Part shown: positions 50,731 to 59,238 of the stretch, in pieces
Layout of the letters: each line of letters opens with the position of its first letter
How positions within the stretch are numbered: position 1 is the first letter of the stretch
NCBI RefSeq assembly: GCF_900496965.1
Contig: NZ_UFQB01000006.1
Location: 62,001-126,000, forward strand
Length of the DNA: 64,000 bases
Source: Achromobacter agilis
Lineage (GTDB): Bacteria > Pseudomonadota > Gammaproteobacteria > Burkholderiales > Burkholderiaceae_B
Direction of reading: 5' to 3'
Notes under the pieces: model-generated
Seen by the model: the letters and a program-made list of their open reading frames with translations, nothing else
What the model was told of the DNA's origin: nothing
The model's database searches: none
Made by a program: the position numbers and the translations under genes

Positions 50731-52527
50731 CTAGCCGCAGGTATCGGGACGACGCGTTGGACATTCAGATGCTGATACGTTGGTCGAAGAGGTCATTACC
50801 GCGGCCAAATGCGCATCTGGCCGGAACAGTGTCAGGCCCTTTAACCCCATTTTCCAAGCCAGCATGAACAATTCTTGAGCATCCTCCGTGCGATAATTGC
50901 TGGGTACAGGGACGGATTTTGAGATGGCGGCATCTACGAACGGTTGCATGCCCGCCAACATGAGCAGGTGGTCTGTCGGCGCGATATCCGCGCTTTTTCT
51001 GAAGTACTCCGGAAGTGGGGAGCCGGGAGGCTGGGAGTGCTTCCAAAGCCGCCATGCATGGTTTTCCACGACCATTTCCGCTGTGTTGTCGTCTGGCAAT
51101 TGAAGGGAACGGCGATATGTCCAGTCGAAGGCGGGTTCGATGCCGCTGGAACAGCAATCCGCGAAGGCAAGGCTGACGCTGCCGGTAGGTGCGAATGAAA
51201 CCAGGTGGCTGTTTCGTAAGCCATGCGAAGCAATTGCTTGCCGGACCCCCACAGGGAGTGCGCTGCCGATCGCGTCGGGGGCCAGGTAATCGTTGGGGCG
51301 ATAAAGGGGGAAAGGTCCTCGTCGCGCAGCCAGCGCGGCAGATGCCGCATAGGCATTGTCGCGAATACAGCGTGCAACGGCTCTTGCCGCCAATCGCCCG
51401 GGTTCTCCGTCATAACACAGTTGCATCATGGCGAGCATGTCCGCCAGGCCTGTCACTCCTATTCCGACCCGACGCTTGGAACGCGCTTCCGCGGCTTGGG
51501 CGGGAAGCGGCCACTCAGTTAAATCAATCACATTGTCCAGCATGCGTACCTGTGTCCGAACCAATTGACCCAATCGTGTCAAATCCAACGATGGCCTTCC
51601 TCCCAGGCCGAACGGGTGTTTGACCAGGCGAGTGAGATTGATCGGACCCAGCACGCAACACCCGTACGCTGGAAGAGGCTGTTCACCACATGGGTTGGTG
51701 GCCCGTATGGTTTCGACTGCACGCAGATTGTTCGCCCGATTTATGGTATCGATGTACAGGATACCGGGCTCCGAACTGTGTACTGCCTGCTCGATGATTG
51801 CCGTCCAAAGCGCTCGGGCCGACACTTGGCCATACTGCCATAGTCCGTTGGGCCGCCTCACAGCAAACCTGGCAGTACCGCGCGAATCAGGTTGTGCAGG
51901 GTGCAGCAAAGGCCATGCGCCGTCTTGCTGGACGGAGGTGAGGAACGCGCCGGTAACCGCGACCGAAATATTGAAAGTCGTCCAGCGCGTCCGGCCATGT
52001 TTCGCACGCACGAATTCGAAGATGTCGGGGTGGTTGCAGGCGAGCACGGCCATCTGCGCGCCTCGTCTACTTCCTTGAAACGCCAGGCGGGCGCAGGCCG
52101 AATCGTACCTGTCAATGGCTGGGCAGACCGCGGGCGTGGAACCATAGGCCATGGGGTCTGCCGACGATGGCGGCAGCGCCGAAAAGTCATAGCCGACTCC
52201 GCCGCCCATGGCGAGTGTCTTGCAGGCTTCATCCAGACCCGCCTCGAAGGACAGGCCGGGTGCGCCGACGCCTACCGGTTGCACAAAACAGTTGACCATG
52301 GTCGCGTGGATGTCCCGGCCGGCGTTGGCCATAATGCGGCCGGCGCCGATCGCGCCCAGCGTCATGTTCCGCAGAAAGGCTTGCGCGATGGCGGCGCGCT
52401 GCTCTGCAGGCTCGGCCTTGGACAAGGCGCGAGCGATCCGCCAGTAGATCTGCCTCGCCGAGACCTCGTCCGGCCCGGCATAACGGTCGGCCATCACTCG
52501 CGCACAGATTTCCTGCGGAAAGCGCAC
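50731..52527 (-). CDS. nrdJ: Class II (adenosylcobalamin-dependent) ribonucleotide reductase
   Basis: This 598-residue reductase starts 'MRFPQEICARVMADRYAGPD'. The first redox Cys lies in 'HATMVNCFVQPVG'. The motifs 'ARLAFQGSRRGAQMAVLACN', 'ATNPCGEQPLPAYGCCVLGP' (active-site Asn, Cys, Glu) and 'SFAPTGSVSLAFADCCSSGI' are those of B12-dependent NrdJ. It makes deoxynucleotides without oxygen, so it serves low-oxygen growth. It is 15 bases behind the universal stress gene on the same strand and would be transcribed from its FNR-boxed promoter. Confidence 0.93.
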   Translation of the reverse strand: MRFPQEICARVMADRYAGPDEVSARQIYWRIARALSKAEPAEQRAAIAQAFLRNMTLGAIGAGRIMANAGRDIHATMVNCFVQPVGVGAPGLSFEAGLDEACKTLAMGGGVGYDFSALPPSSADPMAYGSTPAVCPAIDRYDSACARLAFQGSRRGAQMAVLACNHPDIFEFVRAKHGRTRWTTFNISVAVTGAFLTSVQQDGAWPLLHPAQPDSRGTARFAVRRPNGLWQYGQVSARALWTAIIEQAVHSSEPGILYIDTINRANNLRAVETIRATNPCGEQPLPAYGCCVLGPINLTRLVKHPFGLGGRPSLDLTRLGQLVRTQVRMLDNVIDLTEWPLPAQAAEARSKRRVGIGVTGLADMLAMMQLCYDGEPGRLAARAVARCIRDNAYAASAALAARRGPFPLYRPNDYLAPDAIGSALPVGVRQAIASHGLRNSHLVSFAPTGSVSLAFADCCSSGIEPAFDWTYRRSLQLPDDNTAEMVVENHAWRLWKHSQPPGSPLPEYFRKSADIAPTDHLLMLAGMQPFVDAAISKSVPVPSNYRTEDAQELFMLAWKMGLKGLTLFRPDAHLAAVMTSSTNVSASECPTRRPDTCG

Positions 52528-52542
52528 AGGAGCCCCTGGGGC

Positions 52543-53001
52543 CTACGCGCCGCCTTCGGGGGCGCGCACCAGCAGCACAGGTACGGCGGCGCCGCGCATG
52601 ATGCCCTCGGCGCTGCTTCCCAGCACCAGGCGGCTCGGTCCCCGGCGTCCATGCGTGCCGATGACGATCAAGTCCGCCTTCCACGACAAGGCTTCGTCCA
52701 GCACCCTTTGTTTAACGGTCCTGTCGAGGTTTTCATATAGCACCGTGTCTGCTTCCACCTCCGCTGCCTTGGCTTTCTCCAGCGCGGCTTCGAGCACCTT
52801 TGCGCCGTTCTTTCGAACCAGGTCCAGCAGCTCGCCCGCGCGGTAGCTGTACGCGTCGGCCGTAAAGGCGAACGAGAGTTCATCGATGACATGAATCAAG
52901 CGTAGGCGGGCGCGCGTGGCCCGCGCGATTCGTATGGCTTCCTTCAGGCCCAGCTCGGACGTCGGACCGCCGTCTATGGGCACAAGAATTTTCTGATACA
53001 T
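52543..53001 (-). CDS. Universal stress protein (UspA family)
   Basis: This 152-residue Usp begins 'MYQKILVPIDGGPTSELGLK' with ATP motif 'VIGTHGRRGPSRLVLGSSAE'. The start at 53001 follows GGAG; the open frame extends 180 bases upstream without support. The promoter region shared with the BON-domain gene carries a perfect TTGAC-N4-GTCAA box centred 68 bases upstream. This places the protein and the nrdJ gene behind it under an FNR/Anr-type activator. Confidence 0.92.
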   Translation of the reverse strand: MYQKILVPIDGGPTSELGLKEAIRIARATRARLRLIHVIDELSFAFTADAYSYRAGELLDLVRKNGAKVLEAALEKAKAAEVEADTVLYENLDRTVKQRVLDEALSWKADLIVIGTHGRRGPSRLVLGSSAEGIMRGAAVPVLLVRAPEGGA

Positions 53002-53062
53002 GCTGGAGCTCCGCGTAGTGGGGGGGACGATACTCAGTATCGGAGGGGGCGCGCCTGGGATA

Positions 53063-53076
53063 TTGACCGTTGTCAA
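53063..53076. promoter_or_regulatory. FNR/Anr-type box
   Basis: TTGACCGTTGTCAA is a perfect inverted repeat of TTGAC. It lies in the 293-base gap between the divergent stress/nrdJ operon and the BON-domain gene. Its distance to the Usp start (68 bases from the centre) fits a class II activator position near -41 of a promoter. Confidence 0.65.
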
Positions 53077-53294
53077 GAATGGCGCGAGGCGAGGCGTCTT
53101 AAGCCGGGACGGGCAGCCGCCGCGGTTTGGCCCCCATATTTGCATGACAAAAATCAACGAGAGCCCGCGGGCAAGGATCAATATGTCCTGGAGGCCCAGG
53201 CCAAGAATGGGGAATCATCATATGGCCGCAACCGGGCTCGGCGATTCCGAATTGGGCTGGACTTGGTTCAACCGCGAGCATTCAGGAGAGCATC

Positions 53295-53942
53295 ATGATC
53301 GATGCGGAACTGCGGGACAGGGTGCAGAGGGCGCTGGAATTCGAGCCCAGCGTCAATAATCTGCATATAGGCGTGGTGGCGGAGAACGGCGTAGTGACGT
53401 TGACGGGGCATGTCAGCACTTTCGCGCAGAAACTGGCCGCCGAGGAAGCGGTTCAACGCGTCAAGGGGGTCCGCGGAATCGCTCAGGAGATCGAGGTGCG
53501 GATGGCTGCGGACAAGCAGCTTGCGGACGACCAGATCGCCGCGCGGGCGCTCAGCATCATTGCCTGGGATTCGACGATTCCCGATGGCAAGGTCCAGGTG
53601 TCCGTGCACAAGGGCTGGGTGACGTTGAATGGCTCCGTCGAGTGGTTCTATCAACGCGAAGCGGCGGCGCATGCGGTCCACAAGCTTTCAGGCGTGACTG
53701 GCGTATCGAACCTGATCGAAGTGGCGCCCTCCGTGCACGCGGGCGACATCAAGCGGAAGATCGAGGAAGTGCTGCTGAGCAGTGCGCTGGTCGAGGCCAA
53801 CCGCGTGGAAGTCAGCGTGCATGACCATAAGGTCGTACTGAGCGGCCGGGTCAATAGCTGGGTTGAACGTGGCGCCGCGGAGCGGGCGGCCTGGGCGGTG
53901 CCCGGTGTGGTCGAAGTGCAGGACAAGCTGGCGGTCGGCTAG
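53295..53942 (+). CDS. Triple BON-domain protein
   Basis: This 215-residue protein is built of three BON repeats (about 5-70, 78-145, 150-215). Each has the glycine pattern 'VVTLTGHV', 'WVTLNGSV' or 'VVLSGRVNSW'. No signal peptide is present, unlike OsmY, so it is probably cytoplasmic. BON domains bind membranes or other proteins under osmotic or envelope stress. A paralogue of the same length lies inverted at 55050-55697. AGGAGA precedes the start. Confidence 0.88.
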   Translation: MIDAELRDRVQRALEFEPSVNNLHIGVVAENGVVTLTGHVSTFAQKLAAEEAVQRVKGVRGIAQEIEVRMAADKQLADDQIAARALSIIAWDSTIPDGKVQVSVHKGWVTLNGSVEWFYQREAAAHAVHKLSGVTGVSNLIEVAPSVHAGDIKRKIEEVLLSSALVEANRVEVSVHDHKVVLSGRVNSWVERGAAERAAWAVPGVVEVQDKLAVG

Positions 53943-53973
53943 GCCGACGCCGCGGCCGACCAGGGCGCCCGCC

Positions 53974-54957
53974 ATGAAAAGCATGGTGCAACGGGCCGCG
54001 GGCGAGCCCCTGACCCTGGAGCACGGCGCCACGCCCGAGCCGGGCGGCGGCGAGGTGAGGCTGAGGGTCGAGGCGTGCGCCGTCTGCCGCACCGATCTGC
54101 ACGTGGTGGATGGTGAGCTGCCGGGCCTGCGCTATCCGGTCACGCCGGGGCACGAGGTGATAGGCGTCATAGAGCAGGCGGGCTCTGGTGTCGACCAGGG
54201 CATGGTCGGGCTGCGCGTCGGCGCGGCGTGGTTGGGTAAGACCTGTGGCCAATGCAGCTATTGTCTGTCAGGGAAAGAAAACCTCTGCGATTTCGCGGAA
54301 TTCACCGGCTATACGCGGCCTGGAGGCTTTGCCTCGCATCTAATCGCGGATGCGCGTTACATATACCCGGTGCCGCGGACCCGCAGCGCGGTGTCTATGG
54401 CGCCCTGGATGTGCGCGGGGCTGATCGGCTGGCGGGCGCTGCGTGCGGCGGGCCAGGCGCAGCTGCTCGGCGTGTACGGATTCGGGTCCGCGGGCCAGGT
54501 AGTGGCGAAAGTCTGCGCCTGGCAGGGCCGGCGCGTCTATGCCTTTACGCGCGCAGGGGATGCGGCCGCGCAGCAGCATGCCCTTGCGCTTGGCGCCGCA
54601 TGGGCGGGAGACAGCGCCAGCGAACCGCCGCAGCCGCTGGATGCCGCCATCATCTTCGCGCCAGTTGGGGATCTCGTCCCTGTGGCGCTGAAAGCGGTAC
54701 GCAAGGGAGGTTGCGTAGTGTGCGGCGGAATTCACATGTCGGATATTCCATCTTTTCCGTACCGACTGCTATGGGAGGAGCGCCAGCTTGTATCCGTGGC
54801 TAACCTGACCCGTGCCGATGGGCGGGAGTTCATGGATGTTGCCGTCGCCTCCGACGTGCAATGCGACGTGCGCATATATCCTCTTGAAGAAGCGAACGCG
54901 GCGTTGGATGATGTCCGCATGGGTCGTATCCAAGCAACGGCAGTCCTGATTCCTTGA
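53974..54957 (+). CDS. Zinc-dependent alcohol dehydrogenase
   Basis: This is a 327-residue MDR-family dehydrogenase. Its catalytic-zinc motifs are 'EACAVCRTDLHVVDGELPGL' and 'VTPGHEVIGVIEQAG', and the structural zinc Cys set is 'KTCGQCSYCLSGKENLC'. A Rossmann start 'LLGVYGFGSAGQVVAKVCAW' follows. It belongs to the fermentative-type AdhA group and may dispose of reducing power at low oxygen. It lies 31 bases after the triple-BON gene, likely the same transcript. Confidence 0.9.
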   Translation: MKSMVQRAAGEPLTLEHGATPEPGGGEVRLRVEACAVCRTDLHVVDGELPGLRYPVTPGHEVIGVIEQAGSGVDQGMVGLRVGAAWLGKTCGQCSYCLSGKENLCDFAEFTGYTRPGGFASHLIADARYIYPVPRTRSAVSMAPWMCAGLIGWRALRAAGQAQLLGVYGFGSAGQVVAKVCAWQGRRVYAFTRAGDAAAQQHALALGAAWAGDSASEPPQPLDAAIIFAPVGDLVPVALKAVRKGGCVVCGGIHMSDIPSFPYRLLWEERQLVSVANLTRADGREFMDVAVASDVQCDVRIYPLEEANAALDDVRMGRIQATAVLIP

Positions 54958-55049
54958 AAGGCGCGCAGAAGAAGGCGCGGGCCGAACTCGGGACCGCCTG
55001 CTTCTCCGCCCCGAGATCAGGGCAGAGAAGGCTGGACTGCGCGGCGCGA

Positions 55050-55697
55050 CTAGCTGACTACAAGCTTGTCCTCGACGCCTATCACGCTGGGCGTGCTCCA
55101 GGCCGCTTGTTCAGCCGCGTGCCGGTCCGACCAGCTCCGTACCCTGCCGGTCAACGTGACCTTTCTGTCGTGTACTGCTACCTGAATATCATGGGCTTCC
55201 AATTCAGCGCTACGTTGTAGTGCCCTTTGGATTCGTTCTTTGACGTCGTTGATCTGCACGCCGCCGTCCAGCTTGATTAGATTTGCGACCCCTTTTACCC
55301 CCGACAACCGTCGCACGGCGCTCTCAGCCGCGGCGCGTTGGAAGTTCCAGCTGACTTCTCCGCTCAAGGTCACCCAACCCTGTTGGACTTTGACCTGTAC
55401 TTTATTGTCGGGAACGGAGACGTTCCAACCTATGCTGTTGAGCGCGCGCTTGGCTAGTTCGTCGTCCGAGTTCCCTTGCTCATATCCCGTTCGAACCTCG
55501 ATGTCCTGAGCAATGCCCTTGACCCCTTTGACATGCGCCGCGACTTTCTCGGCATCGTATTTTTCGCTGTAGGTGCCGACGTGTCCTGTTAGGGTGACAA
55601 CGCCCTGAGACGCTGCAACGCCGATGCCGGTTGCATCGATGCGGGGATCGAACTCCAGTGCGTCTAGGACGTTCCGGCGAAGTTCTTCGTCTTTCAT
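55050..55697 (-). CDS. Triple BON-domain protein (paralogue)
   Basis: This 215-residue cytoplasmic protein has three BON repeats ('VVTLTGHVGTYSEKYDAEKV', 'WVTLSGEVSWNFQRAAAESA', 'KVTLTGRVRSWSDRHAAEQA'). It is the same length and layout as the protein at 53295-53942 and clearly a paralogue. Gene ends converge on the alcohol dehydrogenase. The GGAG ribosome site sits before ATG 55697. A perfect TTGAC-N4-GTCAA box lies 121 bases upstream. Confidence 0.88.
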   Translation of the reverse strand: MKDEELRRNVLDALEFDPRIDATGIGVAASQGVVTLTGHVGTYSEKYDAEKVAAHVKGVKGIAQDIEVRTGYEQGNSDDELAKRALNSIGWNVSVPDNKVQVKVQQGWVTLSGEVSWNFQRAAAESAVRRLSGVKGVANLIKLDGGVQINDVKERIQRALQRSAELEAHDIQVAVHDRKVTLTGRVRSWSDRHAAEQAAWSTPSVIGVEDKLVVS

Positions 55698-55811
55698 GAT
55701 TAATCTCCAAACACAATCAAGAATGGAATGCAAAGCGCCTGAGATCCGCATCGCGCCTTTTGTGCTCAGCGGCTCAGCATTTGAAGTTTCCGTCGAAACG
55801 GCGTTCGTATA

Positions 55812-55825
55812 TTGACAAACGTCAA
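55812..55825. promoter_or_regulatory. FNR/Anr-type box
   Basis: TTGACAAACGTCAA is a perfect inverted repeat. It lies in the divergent 364-base gap 55698-56061 between the BON gene and the small basic protein gene. Confidence 0.65.
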
Positions 55826-55902
55826 TCGAAAAATCGGGCCCTTTCGCGCACGTTGTTCCCCGGTGCGGTCCAGCTGGTCACCACCGCGTCAGCATCGAGT
55901 TT

Positions 55903-55916
55903 GTGACTTTGGTCAA
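55903..55916. promoter_or_regulatory. Second FNR/Anr-type box in the same gap
   Basis: GTGACTTTGGTCAA differs from the perfect site by one base in the left half. It is 91 bases from the box at 55812 and 146 bases upstream of the small gene at 56062, so it may serve the plus-strand genes. Confidence 0.45.
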
Positions 55917-56061
55917 ACGAAATGCTGGTGGAAGGCTCAAGATGGCATACATGCGCGCGGCCTGCCGACAGGGAGGGCCTAGCAGCGATGTCCGCAGTTT
56001 TCATCTACGCCTTTATCAAGGCGCCGCCTAGCTGGCGCGCCCCGATGTTCTGGAGACCAAC

Positions 56062-56217
56062 ATGCAACAGTCTGCCAAAACCCCGTTCGCCAAACAGGAA
56101 AAGGAGCGTTCGGATGCCAAGAAAAACGCCGAGCAACAGCGGCAGAAGGCCGAAACGGCCGAGTTGTTGGGGCGGCACAAGAATACCGGCCAGAAGGACC
56201 ACAAGGGCGCACGCTGA
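56062..56217 (+). CDS. Small highly charged protein (51 aa), unknown
   Basis: This is a 51-codon frame, 'MQQSAKTPFAKQEKERSDAK' and so on, ending 'HKNTGQKDHKGAR'. The ribosome site GGAG lies seven bases before the ATG. The product is very rich in Lys, Glu, Gln and Arg, with a predicted single helix and no hydrophobic segment. No known family is recognised. Position behind two FNR-type boxes and before the SYLF gene suggests a low-oxygen or stress-induced small protein. Codon use looks like real coding sequence. Confidence 0.6.
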   Translation: MQQSAKTPFAKQEKERSDAKKNAEQQRQKAETAELLGRHKNTGQKDHKGAR

Positions 56218-56285
56218 AACGGCGGCCGGCGCTGTGGTGAACCGCGCAGCCGCGAGCCGGCAAACGCCGCACCCCTGGAGGAGTC

Positions 56286-56900
56286 ATGAAGACCCGCGTC
56301 CTTGCCATATGGCTTCAACTCCTCCTGGTCATCGTGCCGGTTGAAATCGCCTTTGGACAGCCGGCGGATTCGCTTTCGTCGGTATCTCCCGCCATACTCA
56401 AGCGGGTGGACCAGGAGGCGGAGGCGGCGCTATCGCGTCTTTATCTTCAATCGCACAAAGCCCAGGCGCTGATTGCGCGTTCCTTTGGCGTGCTGGTCGT
56501 GCCTGCGCTGCATGCGGATGGCGGCATCCTGGGAATGGCCTATGGCCGGGGCGTACTGATCGACGCGGTGGGAGGGCGCAGCTATTACAACGCCATTGCC
56601 AGCCCCCCGGGTTCGGTGCTTGGGCTGGACGGAAAGGCGCTGATCCTGTTTTTCTCCACCTACGAGGCGTTGCGGGCGTTCCAGGCTTCCCCCGGATGGG
56701 TGGAGGGCGCGAGCGGAACCATCCAGGTCCTGGACGAGACCGCCATGGCTGGACGCAATCTGGTCATCGAGCCGATTGCGGGTTTTATCCTGTCGGACGC
56801 CGGGTTGGCGCGGGGGCTCGCGCTGAAGGGCATTCTTTTCATCAAGGTGCCTATCTTCATGTGCGCACAGGAGAACGGGGCTTGCGACGCGGCGCCCTGA
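56286..56900 (+). CDS. Exported SYLF/YSC84-domain protein
   Basis: This 204-residue protein has signal peptide 'MKTRVLAIWLQLLLVIVPVE', cut near 'IAFGQPADS'. The mature part matches the SYLF (DUF500/Ysc84) lipid-binding fold: 'SFGVLVVPALHADGGILGMA', 'SYYNAIASPPGSVLGLDGKA' and 'LILFFSTYEALRAFQASPGW'. Bacterial members are periplasmic or outer-membrane associated with unknown function. It converges on the PHA synthase gene. GGAG supports the start. Confidence 0.82.
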   Translation: MKTRVLAIWLQLLLVIVPVEIAFGQPADSLSSVSPAILKRVDQEAEAALSRLYLQSHKAQALIARSFGVLVVPALHADGGILGMAYGRGVLIDAVGGRSYYNAIASPPGSVLGLDGKALILFFSTYEALRAFQASPGWVEGASGTIQVLDETAMAGRNLVIEPIAGFILSDAGLARGLALKGILFIKVPIFMCAQENGACDAAP

Positions 56901-56937
56901 AGATCTTGATCGTGCGCCGCGGCGGCAACCCTGCTGG

Positions 56938-58683
56938 TCAATTCTGAAGCACGAAGAGCCCTGGGGCAGGCGTCAAGGAGGCGCGGATGGCCCCGGGCTC
57001 GCCCAGGGGGCGCAGGCCCGGCTGCGCGGGACCGGAGTAGGCATCGAGCCAGGCATGCCAATCAGGCCACCAAGACCCGGCGCGCAGGCTGCTGCCGGCC
57101 GCCCATTCGTCCGGGCCGACGCGCAGCCTGTCCATTTCGCCTTGCCTGACGCGGTGCCAGCGCCCGGGGTGCCCGGGCTCGCTGACGACGCCTGCGTTAT
57201 GGCCGCCGCTGGCGAGGACGAAGCGGATGTCGGCGTCGGTCTGGTAGTGGATCTTGTATATGGACTGCCACGGCGCGATCCGGTCGTTTTCGGTGCCCAG
57301 GGCGTAGATGGGCACGCGGATGTTGCGCAGGGCGATAATGCGGCCGTCGACCTGGTAGCGGCCGTCCGCCAGCTCGTTGTTCAGGAAGAGCTTGCGCAGA
57401 TACTCGGCATGCATGCGGTAAGGCATGCGGGTGGAGTCCGCGTTCCATGCCATCAGGTCATTGGGCGCCGTATGTTCGCCCAGCAGATACCTGCGCACGG
57501 CGCGCGCGGCCGTATCGCTGACGGGCCGCAGCGACTGGAACGCGGCGGACATCTGGCCGGCTGAAAGGTAGCCCTGCGCCCACATCAGGCTTTCCAGCAA
57601 GTACACCTCGCTGGCATCGATGTACAGTCCCAGTCCGCCCGGTTCGGTGAAGTCGGTTTGCGCCGCCAGAAGTGTGAGCGTGGCCAGGCGGTCGTCCTTT
57701 TTTCCCGCCATCGCGGCGGCGGCGATGCACAGCAGGGTACCGCCCAGGCAGTAGCCCACGGCGTGCACGCGGCAGCCTGGCACGATGCGGCAGACGGCGT
57801 CCAGCGCAGCCATGAAGCCCATGTGGAGGTAATCGTCCAGGGACAGGTTCCGGTCCCGCGAATCCACATTGCGCCAGGAGATGCAGAAGACTGTGTAACC
57901 CTGCGCGACCAGATGTCGGATCAGGGAGTTTCCCGGCGACAGGTCCAGCACGTAGTACTTCATGATCCACGCAGGGGTGATGAGTATCGGCTCGGGGTGC
58001 GCTGTGGCGGTCGACGGCTCGTACTGGATCAATTCGATGAGATGATTCCTGAAGACGACCGCGCCGGGCGTGACCGCCACGTCCTTGCCTACCTGAAAGC
58101 GCTCCGTCCCTTCCTCGGGGGCGTGACTCAGCCTGCGCTGCAGATCGGCAAGAAAATTCATCTGGCCGGCAATCAGGTTGCGGCCGCCTTCAGCCAGGGA
58201 GCGTTCCAGCACGACGGGATTGGACCACGCGAAGTTGGCTGGCGAGAACATATCGCACCATTGGGCCGCGCAAAACGACACCAGATCCGCGTGGTGGGCG
58301 GCGACGCCGGGTACATCCCTGGTGGCGTCCATCCACCATAGCCGCGCCGATTGGAACGCGTGCCACCACAGGCTGAAGGGTTCGCGCTGCCAGGCCGGCG
58401 GCGCTTGCGCGCTGTCGGCCGCTGGCGTGGAAGCGCTTCGGTTCACGCCGGTCCAGGGCAGGGCGGCGTGCCGGCACAGCGCCGCGGCTTCAGTGCCGCA
58501 TTTCAACCCCAGTTTGAGCTGCTTGCCGGGCGCGGTGCAAAGGTGCATCCACCAATCGGCGAGCGCGAGCGCGAACGCGGCCGGCGAGCCTCCGCCCGTG
58601 GCTTGCGCGATCAGCGCTTCTTTCCAATGGTTCAGCGCCTGGAACGGACCTTCTTCAGTTTGCCAATTCCTGACGCTACGCAT
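56938..58683 (-). CDS. phaC: Poly(3-hydroxyalkanoate) synthase
   Basis: This 581-residue synthase of the class I type polymerises 3-hydroxyacyl-CoA. The lipase-box-like motif 'AVGYCLGGTLLCIAA' holds the nucleophile Cys312. The catalytic Asp is in 'YALGTENDRIAPWQ' and the His in 'LASGGHNAGVVSEPG'. The N-terminal phasin-like helix region is typical. It overlaps the phasin gene by eight bases. There is no phaA or phaB beside it, so substrate must come from elsewhere. With an FNR-like box upstream, PHA making here may be a low-oxygen electron sink. Confidence 0.92.
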   Translation of the reverse strand: MRSVRNWQTEEGPFQALNHWKEALIAQATGGGSPAAFALALADWWMHLCTAPGKQLKLGLKCGTEAAALCRHAALPWTGVNRSASTPAADSAQAPPAWQREPFSLWWHAFQSARLWWMDATRDVPGVAAHHADLVSFCAAQWCDMFSPANFAWSNPVVLERSLAEGGRNLIAGQMNFLADLQRRLSHAPEEGTERFQVGKDVAVTPGAVVFRNHLIELIQYEPSTATAHPEPILITPAWIMKYYVLDLSPGNSLIRHLVAQGYTVFCISWRNVDSRDRNLSLDDYLHMGFMAALDAVCRIVPGCRVHAVGYCLGGTLLCIAAAAMAGKKDDRLATLTLLAAQTDFTEPGGLGLYIDASEVYLLESLMWAQGYLSAGQMSAAFQSLRPVSDTAARAVRRYLLGEHTAPNDLMAWNADSTRMPYRMHAEYLRKLFLNNELADGRYQVDGRIIALRNIRVPIYALGTENDRIAPWQSIYKIHYQTDADIRFVLASGGHNAGVVSEPGHPGRWHRVRQGEMDRLRVGPDEWAAGSSLRAGSWWPDWHAWLDAYSGPAQPGLRPLGEPGAIRASLTPAPGLFVLQN

Positions 58684-59089
58684 TCTTGCCGCCGGCGGAA
58701 CTCGTCGCGTTGCCGTTGGCGAGAAACTGGCCGACGTCGAACGCGACCTCCGAGACGCGCTCCTGCCACGGATTCTTGCTGTCTCTCAAGGTGGCGGACG
58801 CAGAGGCGGATGCCGCGCGGGCGATCTTCTCGATCTCGCGCAGGTAGTCCAGTTCACGCCCCAGCAGATCGGCGGCCAGCTTCTGCTGATAGGAGCAAAT
58901 CGCGGCTACCGTGGACATGGATTCCATTTCGGCGTGCGCCTGCTGCGCGAAGGCGAGCATATCCTTGTCGGTCTTCAGCTGCAGGGCGCGTAGCTGCCGG
59001 GCGCTGTCGAAATAGTTCTCGGCCATGGCCAGCGCAGTATTCAGGCCATACTTATACAGTGCCAAATAGGGCTCGTAATCCGGTTGCAT
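58676..59089 (-). CDS. Phasin family protein
   Basis: This 137-residue all-helical protein ('NTALAMAENYFDSARQLRAL', 'QQAHAEMESMSTVAAICSYQ') has the length and heptad pattern of granule-associated phasins. It would coat PHA granules. It is first in the two-gene unit with phaC, whose start it overlaps by eight bases. A near-consensus FNR box lies 98 bases upstream. Confidence 0.8.
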   Translation of the reverse strand: MQPDYEPYLALYKYGLNTALAMAENYFDSARQLRALQLKTDKDMLAFAQQAHAEMESMSTVAAICSYQQKLAADLLGRELDYLREIEKIARAASASASATLRDSKNPWQERVSEVAFDVGQFLANGNATSSAGGKNA

Positions 59090-59179
59090 GACGAGTTCCT
59101 CCGTGAGGGTAGAGGGAGTGCGGCAACGGCGTCCGCCGGGCGCGACCTGTTCAGAGTAGGATCTCCTGCCCGGACCGGC

Positions 59180-59193
59180 TTGACGAAACTCAA
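59180..59193. promoter_or_regulatory. FNR/Anr-like box upstream of phasin-phaC
   Basis: TTGACGAAACTCAA fits TTGAC-N4-GTCAA except for one base. It lies between the FNR-family gene's end and the phasin start, centred 98 bases before the ATG. Confidence 0.45.
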
Positions 59194-59238
59194 TTCGCGG
59201 CCAACTTTAGGGAGATGGTGGCGCGTCCGCCTGTGGTG

